The position numbers and the translations under genes were made by a program. Positions 53,077 through 62,116 of a stretch of 64,000 nt of DNA are shown here, one piece after another. The notes beneath the pieces were generated by a model, which did not search any database, was not told the origin of the DNA, and saw only the letters and a list, made by a program, of their open reading frames with translations. Origin of the DNA: Shimia sp. Alg240-R146 (GTDB taxonomy: Bacteria; Pseudomonadota; Alphaproteobacteria; Rhodobacterales; Rhodobacteraceae); the NCBI RefSeq assembly GCF_947331465.1, contig NZ_CAMZOK010000002.1:310001-374000 (forward strand). The letters are read 5' to 3'. How positions within the stretch are numbered: position 1 is the first letter of the stretch; every line of letters begins with the position of its first letter.

Positions 53077-55353
53077 ATGACGACCAACAAGGATCAGGAT
53101 CGCGCCCGTCAGGCGGCGCTGGATTATCACGAGTTTCCCAAGCCCGGCAAGCTTGAGATCCGCGCAACCAAGCCGATGGCGACAGGGCGGGATTTGAGCC
53201 GGGCTTATAGCCCCGGTGTGGCGGAGGCCTGTGTCGAGATTGAGAAAAACCCTTCGGATGCAGCGCGTTACACGGCCAAGGGTAACCTTGTCGCAGTGAT
53301 TTCCAACGGTACGGCCGTTCTGGGGCTTGGCAACATTGGCGCGCAGGCCAGTAAGCCGGTGATGGAAGGCAAAGCGGTTCTGTTCAAGAAGTTCGCCGGT
53401 ATTGATTGCTTTGACATTGAGGTGAATGAGCCCGATCCGGAAAAGCTGGCTGATTTGGTGTGCCGTCTGGAGCCGACGTTTGGCGCGGTCAATCTGGAAG
53501 ACATCAAGGCGCCGGATTGCTTTCTGGTGGAGCGGATTTGCAAGGAACGGATGAACATTCCGGTCTTTCACGATGACCAGCACGGCACCGCAATTGTTGC
53601 TGCCGCTGCAGCCTTTAACGCGTTGATCGTGGCCAAGAAAAACGTTGAAGACATCAAGGTCGTTGCCTTGGGCGCGGGCGCTGCCGGCATCGCATGTCTG
53701 AAGATGTTGATGACGATGGGTGTGCAGCACGAGAACATTCTTATGCTGGACAGCAAAGGCGTGGTGCACAGCCAGCGTAACGATTTGTCGCCAGAAAAAT
53801 CCGAGTTCGCGCAGCCCACCGACAAGCGCACCACCATGGAAGCCATGGAAGGCGCTGACCTGTTCTTGGGTGTGTCCGGTCCGGGCTTGCTGACCAAAGA
53901 AATGGTCGAGCAAATGGCAGATGATCCCATCATCTTTGCGCTGGCCAACCCGACGCCGGAGATCATGCCAGAACTGGCCCGCGAGGCAGCCCCCGGTGCG
54001 TTGATCGCGACGGGGCGGTCGGATTATCCCAACCAAGTCAATAACGTGCTATGTTTCCCGTTCATCTTCCGTGGTGCGCTGGATGTGGGCGCAACAGAGA
54101 TCAACGACGCGATGAAGCTTGCCTGTGTGGAAGCGATTGCCGGTCTGGCGCGCGAAACCACCAGCGCCGAGGTGGGCGTTGCGTATCGCGGAGAAAAGCT
54201 TGCCTTTGGGCCGGAATATCTGATCCCGAAACCGTTTGATCCGCGGCTCTTGCCGACGATTGCTGTGGCTGTGGCCAGGGCGGCAATTGAGTCTGGTGTG
54301 GCGACAAAGGACATCGATCTGCAGGTCTATGAGGAGAAACTCAGCGCGCAGGTGTTTAGGTCCTCGATGATCATGCGACCTGTTTATGAGGCGGCCAGCA
54401 TGTCGCGGCGCAGAATTGTGTTTGCTGAGGGCGAAGACGAACGCGTGCTGCGCACGGCGCAGGCCATGTTGGAGGACACTGTTGATACGCCGGTCTTGAT
54501 CGGGCGCCCTGAAGTGGTTCAGCACCGTTTGGATAAGGCTGGTCTGAAGATCAAAGCCGGTGTTGATTTTGAACTGATCAACCCCGAGCACGACGAACGG
54601 TATCGCGATTATTGGACCACCTATCACGACAAGCTGCGTCGCAAAGGCGTGAGCCCTGACAGTGCGCGGGCCATTCTGCGCACCAATACCACAGCGATTG
54701 CCGCAATTGCGGTGGAGCGCGGGGATGCGGATAGCATGATCTGTGGCACATTCGGTGAATACCGCTGGCACCTTAGGTATGTGACGGAAGTGTTGCAAAA
54801 CAAAGAGTTGCACCCGGTCGGTTCGCTGTCGTTGATCATTCTGGACAAGGGGCCCTTGTTCCTTGCGGACACGCATATTCATATCGAGCCGACCTCTGAG
54901 CAGGTCGCGGAGACTGTGATTGCAGCCGCACGGCATGTGCGGCGGTTTGGCGTTGATCCCAAGATCGCACTGTGTTCCGGAAGCCAGTTTGGCAACCTTG
55001 ATAGCCATTCAGGCCGGGTGATGCGTGGGGCGCTGGATGTGCTGGATCAGAACGAGCATGACTTTGAATATGAAGGCGAAATGCACACGGATGCTGCCTT
55101 GGACCCAGAGTTGCGCGACCGCTTGTTCCCTGATGGACGTCTAACAGGCAAAGCCAATGTGTTGGTCTATTCCAACACTGATGCGGCGGGTGCCACCCGC
55201 AACATTCTGAAGTCCGTTTCTGACGGTCTGGAAGTTGGGCCGATCCTGATGGGCATGGGCAACCGAGCGCACATTGTAACACCGTCGATCACCGTTCGCG
55301 GCTTGATGAACATCTCGGCGCTGGCAGGTACAACGGTGTCGACTTACGGCTGA
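53077..55353 (+). CDS. maeB: NADP-dependent malic enzyme with phosphotransacetylase-like domain
   Basis: 758 residues. Residues 1-430 are the malic enzyme: [41 protein letters not shown] (metal/substrate) and [15 protein letters not shown] (NADP). Residues about 430-758 resemble phosphate acetyl/butyryltransferase ([42 protein letters not shown]). In the E. coli homologue this part is regulatory and binds acetyl-CoA. It makes pyruvate and CO2 from malate, feeding the AceE complex. Full length for MaeB. Confidence 0.95.
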   Translation: MTTNKDQDRARQAALDYHEFPKPGKLEIRATKPMATGRDLSRAYSPGVAEACVEIEKNPSDAARYTAKGNLVAVISNGTAVLGLGNIGAQASKPVMEGKAVLFKKFAGIDCFDIEVNEPDPEKLADLVCRLEPTFGAVNLEDIKAPDCFLVERICKERMNIPVFHDDQHGTAIVAAAAAFNALIVAKKNVEDIKVVALGAGAAGIACLKMLMTMGVQHENILMLDSKGVVHSQRNDLSPEKSEFAQPTDKRTTMEAMEGADLFLGVSGPGLLTKEMVEQMADDPIIFALANPTPEIMPELAREAAPGALIATGRSDYPNQVNNVLCFPFIFRGALDVGATEINDAMKLACVEAIAGLARETTSAEVGVAYRGEKLAFGPEYLIPKPFDPRLLPTIAVAVARAAIESGVATKDIDLQVYEEKLSAQVFRSSMIMRPVYEAASMSRRRIVFAEGEDERVLRTAQAMLEDTVDTPVLIGRPEVVQHRLDKAGLKIKAGVDFELINPEHDERYRDYWTTYHDKLRRKGVSPDSARAILRTNTTAIAAIAVERGDADSMICGTFGEYRWHLRYVTEVLQNKELHPVGSLSLIILDKGPLFLADTHIHIEPTSEQVAETVIAAARHVRRFGVDPKIALCSGSQFGNLDSHSGRVMRGALDVLDQNEHDFEYEGEMHTDAALDPELRDRLFPDGRLTGKANVLVYSNTDAAGATRNILKSVSDGLEVGPILMGMGNRAHIVTPSITVRGLMNISALAGTTVSTYG

Positions 55354-55372
55354 TTTTCAGAGGCTGTAATGC

Positions 55373-55405
55373 GTAGGTATCGCGTCGGTATTGCGTAGGC
55401 GTCAT
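55373..55405 (+). repeat. 11-nt tandem repeat element, site 3
   Basis: Three adjacent 11-mers: GTAGGTATCGC, GTCGGTATTGC and GTAGGCGTCAT, then TTTTT. The layout, including the closing T-run, matches site 2 at 34681. It lies between the maeB stop and its terminator. Confidence 0.8.
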
Positions 55406-55409
55406 TTTT

Positions 55410-55442
55410 AGGGGCAGGTTTCGGTTGAGACCTGCCCCTTTT
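55410..55442 (+). terminator. Rho-independent terminator of maeB
   Basis: AGGGGCAGGT (55410-55419) and ACCTGCCCCT (55430-55439) form a perfect ten-pair stem followed by TTTT. It lies 57 nt past the maeB stop, behind the 11-nt repeats. Confidence 0.88.
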
Positions 55443-55475
55443 GCATGAGTGTAATCGGGATTTTGGGGAGCCCGA

Positions 55476-57248
55476 TCACATCGGCCAAAACACCAGAATG
55501 GCGGGGATCGAGACCACGACCACTAGAATTTCAAGCGGCAGACCCATGCGCCAGTAATCCCCAAAGCGGTAGCCGCCGGGGCCGAGGATCAATGTGTTGT
55601 TCTTGTGCCCGATGGGCGTGAGGAATGCCGAGCTTGCCGCAACCGCCACAGCCATCAGGAAAGGATCGGCAGAGACGCCAAGTGTGTTTGCCATCTGAAT
55701 GCCGACGGGGGCCGCGACAATGGTGGTCGCGGTGTTGTTGAGAACATCCGAGAGCGTCATCGTGACCAACATCAGAACCGTCAAAACCGCCCAAGCGGGC
55801 AGGCCCGCCGTCAAGTCGATCAGCGCGTTTGCAATCAACGATGTGCCGCCCGAGCTGTCGAGTGCTGCGCCTAGGGGGATCATCGAACCCAAAAGGACGA
55901 CAACCGGCCATTCGATGTGGGTGTAGAGTTCCGAAATTGGCACGATCTTGGCCAGAACGTATGCGACCACCACCAGCCCCAAGGCCACGGGCAGATAGAT
56001 CAGTCCCAGCGACGCGGCTGCGACCGCGCCGATGAAAAGGCCGATGGCGAGCCACATTTTGCTGTCAGCGGTGACAACGAGACCGCGGTCGGCAAGAGGG
56101 AGACAGCCAAGCCATTCGGTCACGTCAGCGCCTCGGTCCTTTTGTACAAGAACCAGAAGAATGTCGCCGGGCTGAACCTCGGTTTTGCGGATCTGGCTGC
56201 GGATCTGGCGACCCTCGCGAGAGATCCCCATCAACACAGCGCCCTGTCGCCACGCCAGCCCAAGTGCTGCGGCTGTTTTGCCAGCGATGCGGGCGGTTTC
56301 CGGCACCACCACTTCGATGATGTCGAGGCCATCGCCTGCGGCTTTGAGATGTCCTTCGCGTTTTTCATCCGAGAAATTCAGCGACAGTGCTGCGCGTAAC
56401 TCATCCAGTGCGTCAGGGGAGGCTTCAAGCACCAGTGTGTCGCCTTCCTGCAGCACCGAATTGCGGGCCGCGCCATAGCGGCGTTTGCCATCGCGCATCA
56501 GGCCGAGAATTGCCACGTCAGCGTCTTCTGCCTCTGTGTCGAGTTCGCCCAAGCGTTTGCCAATCAGTTTGCTGTCGGCAGGCACGGTCAACTCGGCAAT
56601 GTACTGACCCAAATCGGAGGCGTTTTTACCCGCGTCTTCGCGGGCAGGGATCAGGCGCCAGCCGATCAGCGCAACAAACAGCAGGCCGACAATTGCGGTG
56701 ATCCCGCCCACGGGGGCAAAGTCAAACATCCCAAAAGGCTCACCCGTGGCTTCTTCTCGGATTGAGGCGATGATAATGTTGGGGGGCGTGCCAATCAGCG
56801 TGGCCATGCCGCCCAAAATGGTGGCAAAGCTGAGCGGCATCAGGGATTTGGCGGGGCTGCGACCGGCCTTGCGGGCGGTTTGGATGTCGACGGGCATTAG
56901 GAGTGCCAGAGCGGCGACGTTGTTCATGAAGGCAGACAACACCGCGCCAATGGCGCCGATGATGGTGATGTGACTGCCCAGCGAGCGTGCGCTGTCCACC
57001 AGCGTGCGGGTGATCAGAAAAACGGCGCCCGAGCGCACCAAACCGGCGGACACCACCAAGACCAGCGCCACAATGAGCGTTGCCGGATGACCAAAGCCGG
57101 AAAAGGCGTCTTTGGTAGGTACAACGCCCAGCACAACGCCAATCATCAGCGCCGAGAAGGCGACAAGATCATAGCGAAACCGTCCCCAAAGCAGCATGGC
57201 AAACACCAGTCCAAAGAGGCTGAAGAGGATGATCTGGTCGGTGGTCAT
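55476..57248 (-). CDS. SLC13/DASS-type permease with two RCK_C domains (second copy)
   Basis: 590 residues from ATG 57248; a longer frame running over yebC is not coding. It has the same layout as the protein at 9852-11636: membrane helices about 1-195, two TrkA_C-like repeats about 205-385 (GKRLGELDTEAEDADVAILGLMRDG; KTAAALGLAWRQGAVLMGISREG), then helices to the end. Signatures are NNVAALALLMPV, GTPPNIIIASIR, NNTATTIVAAPVGIQ and TPIGHKNNTLILGPGGYRFGDY. Sulfate or dicarboxylate transport is possible. It faces yebC divergently. Confidence 0.88.
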   Translation of the reverse strand: MTTDQIILFSLFGLVFAMLLWGRFRYDLVAFSALMIGVVLGVVPTKDAFSGFGHPATLIVALVLVVSAGLVRSGAVFLITRTLVDSARSLGSHITIIGAIGAVLSAFMNNVAALALLMPVDIQTARKAGRSPAKSLMPLSFATILGGMATLIGTPPNIIIASIREEATGEPFGMFDFAPVGGITAIVGLLFVALIGWRLIPAREDAGKNASDLGQYIAELTVPADSKLIGKRLGELDTEAEDADVAILGLMRDGKRRYGAARNSVLQEGDTLVLEASPDALDELRAALSLNFSDEKREGHLKAAGDGLDIIEVVVPETARIAGKTAAALGLAWRQGAVLMGISREGRQIRSQIRKTEVQPGDILLVLVQKDRGADVTEWLGCLPLADRGLVVTADSKMWLAIGLFIGAVAAASLGLIYLPVALGLVVVAYVLAKIVPISELYTHIEWPVVVLLGSMIPLGAALDSSGGTSLIANALIDLTAGLPAWAVLTVLMLVTMTLSDVLNNTATTIVAAPVGIQMANTLGVSADPFLMAVAVAASSAFLTPIGHKNNTLILGPGGYRFGDYWRMGLPLEILVVVVSIPAILVFWPM

Positions 57249-57389
57249 GCGAAAAAACCTGTTGTTCAATTTGTTGTCGGGAGAAAACCGCAGGCAGGCC
57301 GCGAAAGCAAGCGGGTTGCGACCTTGATGGACCTTGACGTATAGAGACCCCTGACACGCGATTAAGCCAAGATATACCGGAGGCAATCC

Positions 57390-58130
57390 ATGGCCGGCCA
57401 TAGTAAATGGGCAAATATTCAGCACCGCAAAGGGCGTCAGGACGCTGTGCGCTCCAAGCTGTTTTCCAAACTTTCCAAAGAGATCACAGTGGCCGCCAAG
57501 ATGGGCGACCCCGATCCGGACAAAAACCCGCGTCTGCGCATGGCCGTCAAAGAGGCCAAGAGCCAGTCTGTTCCTAAGGATGTGATTGATCGCGCGATCA
57601 AGAAATCGACCGCAGGCGAAGGCGATGATTACGAAGAGATCCGCTATGAGGGCTATGGCCCCAATGGCGTGGCTGTGATCGTTGAAGCGATGACCGACAA
57701 CCGCAACCGGACAGCGTCGACCGTGCGCTCGACGTTTTCCAAAAACGGCGGCAACCTTGGCGAAACCGGTTCTGTCGGGTTCATGTTCGACCGCAAAGGC
57801 GAAGTGAGCTATCCGGCGAGCGCGGGTGACGCGGATGCGGTGTTTGAAGCGGCCATCGAAGCTGGCGCAGAGGACGTTGAAAGCTCGGAAGATGGTCACA
57901 TCATCTGGTGTGAAGACACGGACCTGAACGATGTTTCAAACGCGCTTGAGGCGGCTTTGGGCGAATCCGAGAGCACCAAGCTGGTGTGGAAACCGACCAC
58001 GACGACGGACATGGATCTGGAAGCGATGCAGAAGCTGATGAAGCTGATTGATGCGCTTGAGGATGACGACGACGTGCAGCGGGTGACCGCGAACTTCGAA
58101 GCCTCTGACGAGGTGATGGAGCAGCTTTAA
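57390..58130 (+). CDS. yebC: YebC/PmpR family protein
   Basis: 246 residues, all conserved YebC/TACO1 blocks: [90 protein letters not shown], ... [17 protein letters not shown]. Annotated as a DNA-binding regulator; recent work links this family to translation of polyproline-type sequences. A Rho-independent terminator follows 28 nt after the stop. Confidence 0.96.
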   Translation: MAGHSKWANIQHRKGRQDAVRSKLFSKLSKEITVAAKMGDPDPDKNPRLRMAVKEAKSQSVPKDVIDRAIKKSTAGEGDDYEEIRYEGYGPNGVAVIVEAMTDNRNRTASTVRSTFSKNGGNLGETGSVGFMFDRKGEVSYPASAGDADAVFEAAIEAGAEDVESSEDGHIIWCEDTDLNDVSNALEAALGESESTKLVWKPTTTTDMDLEAMQKLMKLIDALEDDDDVQRVTANFEASDEVMEQL

Positions 58131-58157
58131 GCGGTTCCGTCCATTTGAGACTTTGCG

Positions 58158-58186
58158 AAACCCGGCCCTGAGTGGTCGGGTTTTTT
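58158..58186 (+). terminator. Rho-independent terminator of yebC
   Basis: AAACCCGGCC (58158-58167) pairs with GGTCGGGTTT (58174-58183) with one G-T pair, followed by a six-T run. Confidence 0.92.
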
Positions 58187-58237
58187 GTTGAGGGTATTTC
58201 ATTTCTGTGGCGGCGGTCAAAAGAGGGCTGGCCGCAT

Positions 58238-58249
58238 GGTCACGTGACC
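58238..58249. promoter_or_regulatory. Perfect 12-bp palindrome upstream of opgC
   Basis: GGTCACGTGACC is self-complementary and lies 89 nt before the OpgC start. It could be a repressor site. A 12-bp palindrome may also arise by chance in 64 kb, so this is a weak call. Confidence 0.3.
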
Positions 58250-58337
58250 TCAACTCAAGCCCTCGTTTCGCCGTATTTTCGTGATTTACAACGCGTCAAG
58301 ATTTCTTGGTTAACGGAATTTCACAAACGGAGCGGCA

Positions 58338-59423
58338 ATGCGGTTTGATCTTTTGGATGGGGTGCGCGGGCATCTTTTGTTCATGATGATGCTGGCGCAT
58401 TTGGCGGCGCAACCGGGCATGGGCTATCTTTATGATGTGCATCACGCCCGTATCATCCAGCTTTTGGATGCCGAGTTTCTGGTGTTTTTGTCCGGTCTAC
58501 TGGTTGGCATTCTCTATGCGTTGAAATTTCAGTCTCGCCAAAAACTAGCGGATTTCCTTGGGCAGAGGATCAGCAAAATCTATGCCTATTACATGTTGTC
58601 CGCCGGGCCGTTTTTGATCCTGTTGCTGATGAGTGGTGCGGGGCCGGTGCAGTATCTGTTTGGCCTTGGCGAAGTTGCTGTTTTGCAAAACGGCGGCGCG
58701 TATTCCGATATTTTGCCGATCTACATCGTCTGTTTCGCCCTGCTTTGGGCCGGCAGCTTTTTGTTGCGGTGGGTGCCGCAGTGGGGGCTGCTGGTGCCGT
58801 CAGGCGCAATTTATGTGGCGAGCCTGTTTGATTATGGCGGCGGGATTTTTGGCTGGGGTCAGCGGTATCTGGTGTTCGATCTGGTGGCGTGGCAATTCCT
58901 GTTTTGCATTGCGTATCTTTGCGGTCTGAAGTTTCGCGAGATTCTGGCCTGGATCAATGGGCTGAGCGTGCGTGGCTATTGGGCCGTGTTTGTGGTGACG
59001 GCAGTGGCGTGTTTGGGGCAGCGCTGGGCGTTTTTCTATCCTCCGTTTGCCGAAGTGCCAGCGGGCGTGGCGGACAATTGGCCGAGGATGCATCTGCATC
59101 CGGTGCATATCGTGCGCACCATGGCGGTGGTGGCGTTTGTCACTGTGGCGATGACACGATCGGTACGCGGTACAGGTTGGGTCACCGGCGTGTTGCGTTG
59201 GTATTTCAGCCTGTCGTTGCTACGGCATTGTGGCGTTTGGGCGATCCAGATGTTTGTGATCCACGTCTATTTGATTGCGGCTTTTGCCTATGTTTTGCCT
59301 GCGCTGTCGGCCGCAGAGGCCTTTGGCGCGGCGATGGTGGCGCAGGCGGTCTTTATGGCTATCCCGTGGGGGCTGCATCGCGCAACTAAGGCGGCTGCCT
59401 TGCGCCGCAAGGCGTCGGCCTAG
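58338..59423 (+). CDS. opgC: OpgC family integral membrane protein
   Basis: 361 residues with about ten hydrophobic helices. RFDLLDGVRGHLLFMMMLAHLAAQPG at the start and FLVFLSGLLVGILYALKF match OpgC (MdoC), which adds succinyl groups to periplasmic glucans. opgG and opgH are not in the window, so the target could be another polysaccharide. Single gene; its 3' end overlaps the stop of the convergent LysR gene by four bases. Confidence 0.85.
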   Translation: MRFDLLDGVRGHLLFMMMLAHLAAQPGMGYLYDVHHARIIQLLDAEFLVFLSGLLVGILYALKFQSRQKLADFLGQRISKIYAYYMLSAGPFLILLLMSGAGPVQYLFGLGEVAVLQNGGAYSDILPIYIVCFALLWAGSFLLRWVPQWGLLVPSGAIYVASLFDYGGGIFGWGQRYLVFDLVAWQFLFCIAYLCGLKFREILAWINGLSVRGYWAVFVVTAVACLGQRWAFFYPPFAEVPAGVADNWPRMHLHPVHIVRTMAVVAFVTVAMTRSVRGTGWVTGVLRWYFSLSLLRHCGVWAIQMFVIHVYLIAAFAYVLPALSAAEAFGAAMVAQAVFMAIPWGLHRATKAAALRRKASA

Positions 59424-60295
59424 CGCAAGGCGGCGCGGGCGGTTTTGCGGATTGCCGACGTTAGCGGGTCCAAAGCGGGTCGCAGCAGGCGGGTAGATTG
59501 CCAATAGAGCGGCGTCGTGTAGAGCGCGTCGGGCAAAAGTGGAACAAGGGTTCCCGCCTCCAGATGTGGTTTGATCGAGACCAGTGGATTCATGCCCCAA
59601 CCCAATCCCAAGAGACACGCATCGACGAAACCTTGTGATGAGGGCAGCCGATGGCTCGGCGGCGTTGGCGCACTGCCGAGGTTTTCCGTCATCCAGATTT
59701 GTTGCAGCCGGTCCTTGGGGTCAAACACCAGCATTGGCGCGCGCGCGAGGGCCTTGGCGGTCACGCCGTCCGGAAAATGGCGCGCCATGAAGGCGGGGCT
59801 GGCGGAGGCGACATAATCCAGCGTGCCAAGCGGGGTGCTGTCGCAACCCGCAACAGGCGCTTCGTGGGCGGTGACGGCGGCGACCACCTCGCCGCGGCGC
59901 AGCCAGTCGGCGGAGAAGTCCTGATCATCCACCACCAGATCGAACAACAAATCCGGCACCTGTGCGATGGCAGGCAGGAACCATGTGGCGAGGCTGTCGG
60001 CGTTCACCGCTATGCGCAGACGGGCTGAGCGCGGTGTCAGGGCCGCCACGTCGCGCGCCAGCGCGGTTTCCAACATGCCAACCTGATCAAGGTGCGCGGC
60101 AAGGCGGCGACCGGTTTCGGTGCCGTGACAGGGCTGTCCACGGCGCACCAGAGGTGTACCGGCGCGGTCTTCAAGCGCTTTGAGCCGTTGGGAAACTGCG
60201 GATTGGGTGACGCCAAGTTCACTGGCTGCGGCTTCAAACGATCCGGTGCGTAAGATGGCGGCGAGGGCCGCGAGTTGGGCGTAATCGAGTTGCAT
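59420..60295 (-). CDS. argP: LysR family regulator ArgP (IciA)
   Basis: 291 residues. HTH: MQLDYAQLAALAAILRTGSFEAAASELGVTQSAVSQRLKALEDRAGTPLVRRGQPC, the ArgP start. The effector domain carries VDDQDFSADWLRRGEVVAAVTAHE and GWGMNPLVSIKPHLEAGTLVPLLPD, typical for ArgP. It responds to lysine and arginine and activates the divergent exporter gene. The intervening 88 nt hold a symmetrical box. Confidence 0.9.
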   Translation of the reverse strand: MQLDYAQLAALAAILRTGSFEAAASELGVTQSAVSQRLKALEDRAGTPLVRRGQPCHGTETGRRLAAHLDQVGMLETALARDVAALTPRSARLRIAVNADSLATWFLPAIAQVPDLLFDLVVDDQDFSADWLRRGEVVAAVTAHEAPVAGCDSTPLGTLDYVASASPAFMARHFPDGVTAKALARAPMLVFDPKDRLQQIWMTENLGSAPTPPSHRLPSSQGFVDACLLGLGWGMNPLVSIKPHLEAGTLVPLLPDALYTTPLYWQSTRLLRPALDPLTSAIRKTARAALR

Positions 60296-60312
60296 TAGCC
60301 AGCCTTATGTTG

Positions 60313-60333
60313 CTCAAGGTTTTTTAATTTGAG
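60313..60333. promoter_or_regulatory. LysR-type box in the argP-lysE gap
   Basis: CTCAA-n11-TTGAG is a symmetrical site with the LysR-type T-n11-A spacing. A second part, TTGA-n5-TCAA, overlaps it at 60329-60341. The position 50 nt before lysE fits ArgP activation. Confidence 0.5.
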
Positions 60334-60383
60334 TAATTCAACCCAGCAGCTTAGTCAAACTTTGGAAACGGTGGAGAGACAGG

Positions 60384-60986
60384 ATGTTAGAAGCAGCGGG
60401 CGCGGGATTTGCGCTGGGGTTTTCGTTGATCATGGCGATTGGCGCGCAAAACGCATTTGTGCTGCGCCAAGGGCTGCGCGGGCAATACGTGCTGCCACTG
60501 GTGCTGACCTGTGCAATCTCGGATGCGATCCTGATCACTGCGGGCGTGGCCGGATTTGGCGGCCTGATCGCGGCCAACCCCTGGGCCTTGGACATTGTGC
60601 GTTGGGGCGGGGCGGCCTTTCTGTTTGTCTATGGCGCGATGAACTTCCGCGCCGCTTTTCAGGGGGGCGACCAGTTGGATGACAAAGGCGGCACGGCGGG
60701 CTCACTTGGGGCAGCGTTGGCGACGTGTTTGACGCTGACGTGGGCCAATCCGCATGTCTATCTGGATACGATTGTGCTTTTGGGCGGAATATCTGCGCAA
60801 TACTCACCAAGCTGGGCTTTTGGATTTGGGGCCGTTGTGTCGAGCTTTGTGTTCTTCTTTATGTTGGGCTTTGGGGCGCGGCTGTTGCGGCCGGTGTTCA
60901 CAAGCGCAACCGCGTGGCGGGTGCTGGATGTGGTGGTCGGCGTGACCATGTGGGTTATTGCGCTGAGCCTTATCTGGTCACACTGA
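60384..60986 (+). CDS. LysE/ArgO family basic amino acid exporter
   Basis: 200 residues with six hydrophobic helices. The family signature is AGAGFALGFSLIMAIGAQNAFVLRQGLRGQYVLPLVLTCAISDAIL with the conserved GAQNAFVLRQ, followed by TWANPHVYLDTIVLLG. It removes excess lysine or arginine from the cell. Divergent from argP, the classical arrangement in proteobacteria and actinobacteria. Confidence 0.94.
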   Translation: MLEAAGAGFALGFSLIMAIGAQNAFVLRQGLRGQYVLPLVLTCAISDAILITAGVAGFGGLIAANPWALDIVRWGGAAFLFVYGAMNFRAAFQGGDQLDDKGGTAGSLGAALATCLTLTWANPHVYLDTIVLLGGISAQYSPSWAFGFGAVVSSFVFFFMLGFGARLLRPVFTSATAWRVLDVVVGVTMWVIALSLIWSH

Positions 60987-61084
60987 GGCCCTGCATAGGT
61001 GCACATAGAGTGTGACCATGTGGGTGTTTTGTGCGTAGGTCCGAGTGCCTTAATGTGTGGAAACGCATCTGAGGAGACCGCGCC

Positions 61085-62017
61085 ATGAGTTGGAACCCAG
61101 CCCTAGACCCAACTTTGCCAGACAGCACCAATCTGGACGCCATTGAAACCGTGATCGTGCCACGAGCACGGGATCTTGGCGGCTTTGAAGTGCGTCGCGC
61201 GTTGCCCGCGCCACGGCGACAGATGGTGGGGCCATTCATATTCTTTGATCAGGCGGGGCCTGCCGAGTTTATCACCGGCTCTGGCGTAGACGTGCGACCG
61301 CATCCTCACATCGGCCTTGGCACAGTGACCTATCTGTACAAAGGCGAGTTTGAGCACCGCGACAGCCTTGGCACACATCAGATGATCTATCCGGGGGAGG
61401 TGAACTGGATGGTGGCGGGCAATGGTGTGACCCATTCGGAGCGCACCAGCGAGGAGACGCGCAAGGCGCCGTCAAACCTGTTTGGTATTCAGACGTGGAT
61501 TGCGTTGCCGGAAGACCGCGAAGATGACCCCGCGATGTTTGAACATCACGGCAAAGACGCGCTGCCGTTGCTTGAGGGCGAGGGCAAGGAGGTTCGGTTG
61601 ATCCTTGGCAACGCATGGGGAGAACGCGCGCCTGTGACGATGATGTCGGAGACGTTTTACGCCGATGTGCTGTTGCAGGCGGGGGCTAAGCTGCCGATGC
61701 CGGATGATCATGAGGATCGCGGGCTTTATGTGTCGGAGGGGTCAGTCGTGATTGCGGGCGAGACCTTTGAGGCAGGTCGTATGATGGTGTTTCGACCCGG
61801 TGACGCGATTACGGTCACGGCAGGGCCACAGGGCGCGCGGTTGATGGCGTTGGGTGGCGAGACCATGAACGGGCCGCGCCACATCTGGTGGAATTTCGTC
61901 AGTTCCAGCAAGGAAAAGATCGAAGAAGCAAAGCAGGCCTGGGCGGACGGCGACTGGGAACATGGCCGGTTTCAATTGCCGCCGGGTGACACGGGCGAGT
62001 TCATTCCGTTGCCGTAG
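61085..62017 (+). CDS. Pirin family protein
   Basis: 310 residues with the bicupin pirin pattern: PFIFFDQAGPAEFITGSGVDVRPHPHIGLGTVTYLYKGEFEHRDSLG (metal-binding HPHIG ... H) and NWMVAGNGVTHSERTSEE, then MMVFRPGDAITVTAGPQGARLMALGGETM. Some pirins have quercetinase activity, others are regulators; no role is certain here. It is longer than the E. coli YhhW-type, in the 300-residue group. Single gene. Confidence 0.92.
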   Translation: MSWNPALDPTLPDSTNLDAIETVIVPRARDLGGFEVRRALPAPRRQMVGPFIFFDQAGPAEFITGSGVDVRPHPHIGLGTVTYLYKGEFEHRDSLGTHQMIYPGEVNWMVAGNGVTHSERTSEETRKAPSNLFGIQTWIALPEDREDDPAMFEHHGKDALPLLEGEGKEVRLILGNAWGERAPVTMMSETFYADVLLQAGAKLPMPDDHEDRGLYVSEGSVVIAGETFEAGRMMVFRPGDAITVTAGPQGARLMALGGETMNGPRHIWWNFVSSSKEKIEEAKQAWADGDWEHGRFQLPPGDTGEFIPLP

Positions 62018-62116
62018 GCATGGTGGCGTGTGCGCCAGCCAAAGACATATAAAAGCTTCGGTAGTTAACCTGTTTCCTATCTCGACATTTCCCAAAGGCC
62101 ATGGTCCATTGCGGCC

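Noticed and set aside
52591..54036. 481-codon minus-strand frame across gap and maeB
   Set aside because: Lies opposite clear gap and maeB coding sequence and has no domain or ribosome site.
57249..57899. N-terminal extension of the second SLC13 permease into yebC
   Set aside because: The open frame runs antisense through yebC, but homologous sequence begins at ATG 57248, the extension has no transporter features, and it would overlap a conserved gene.
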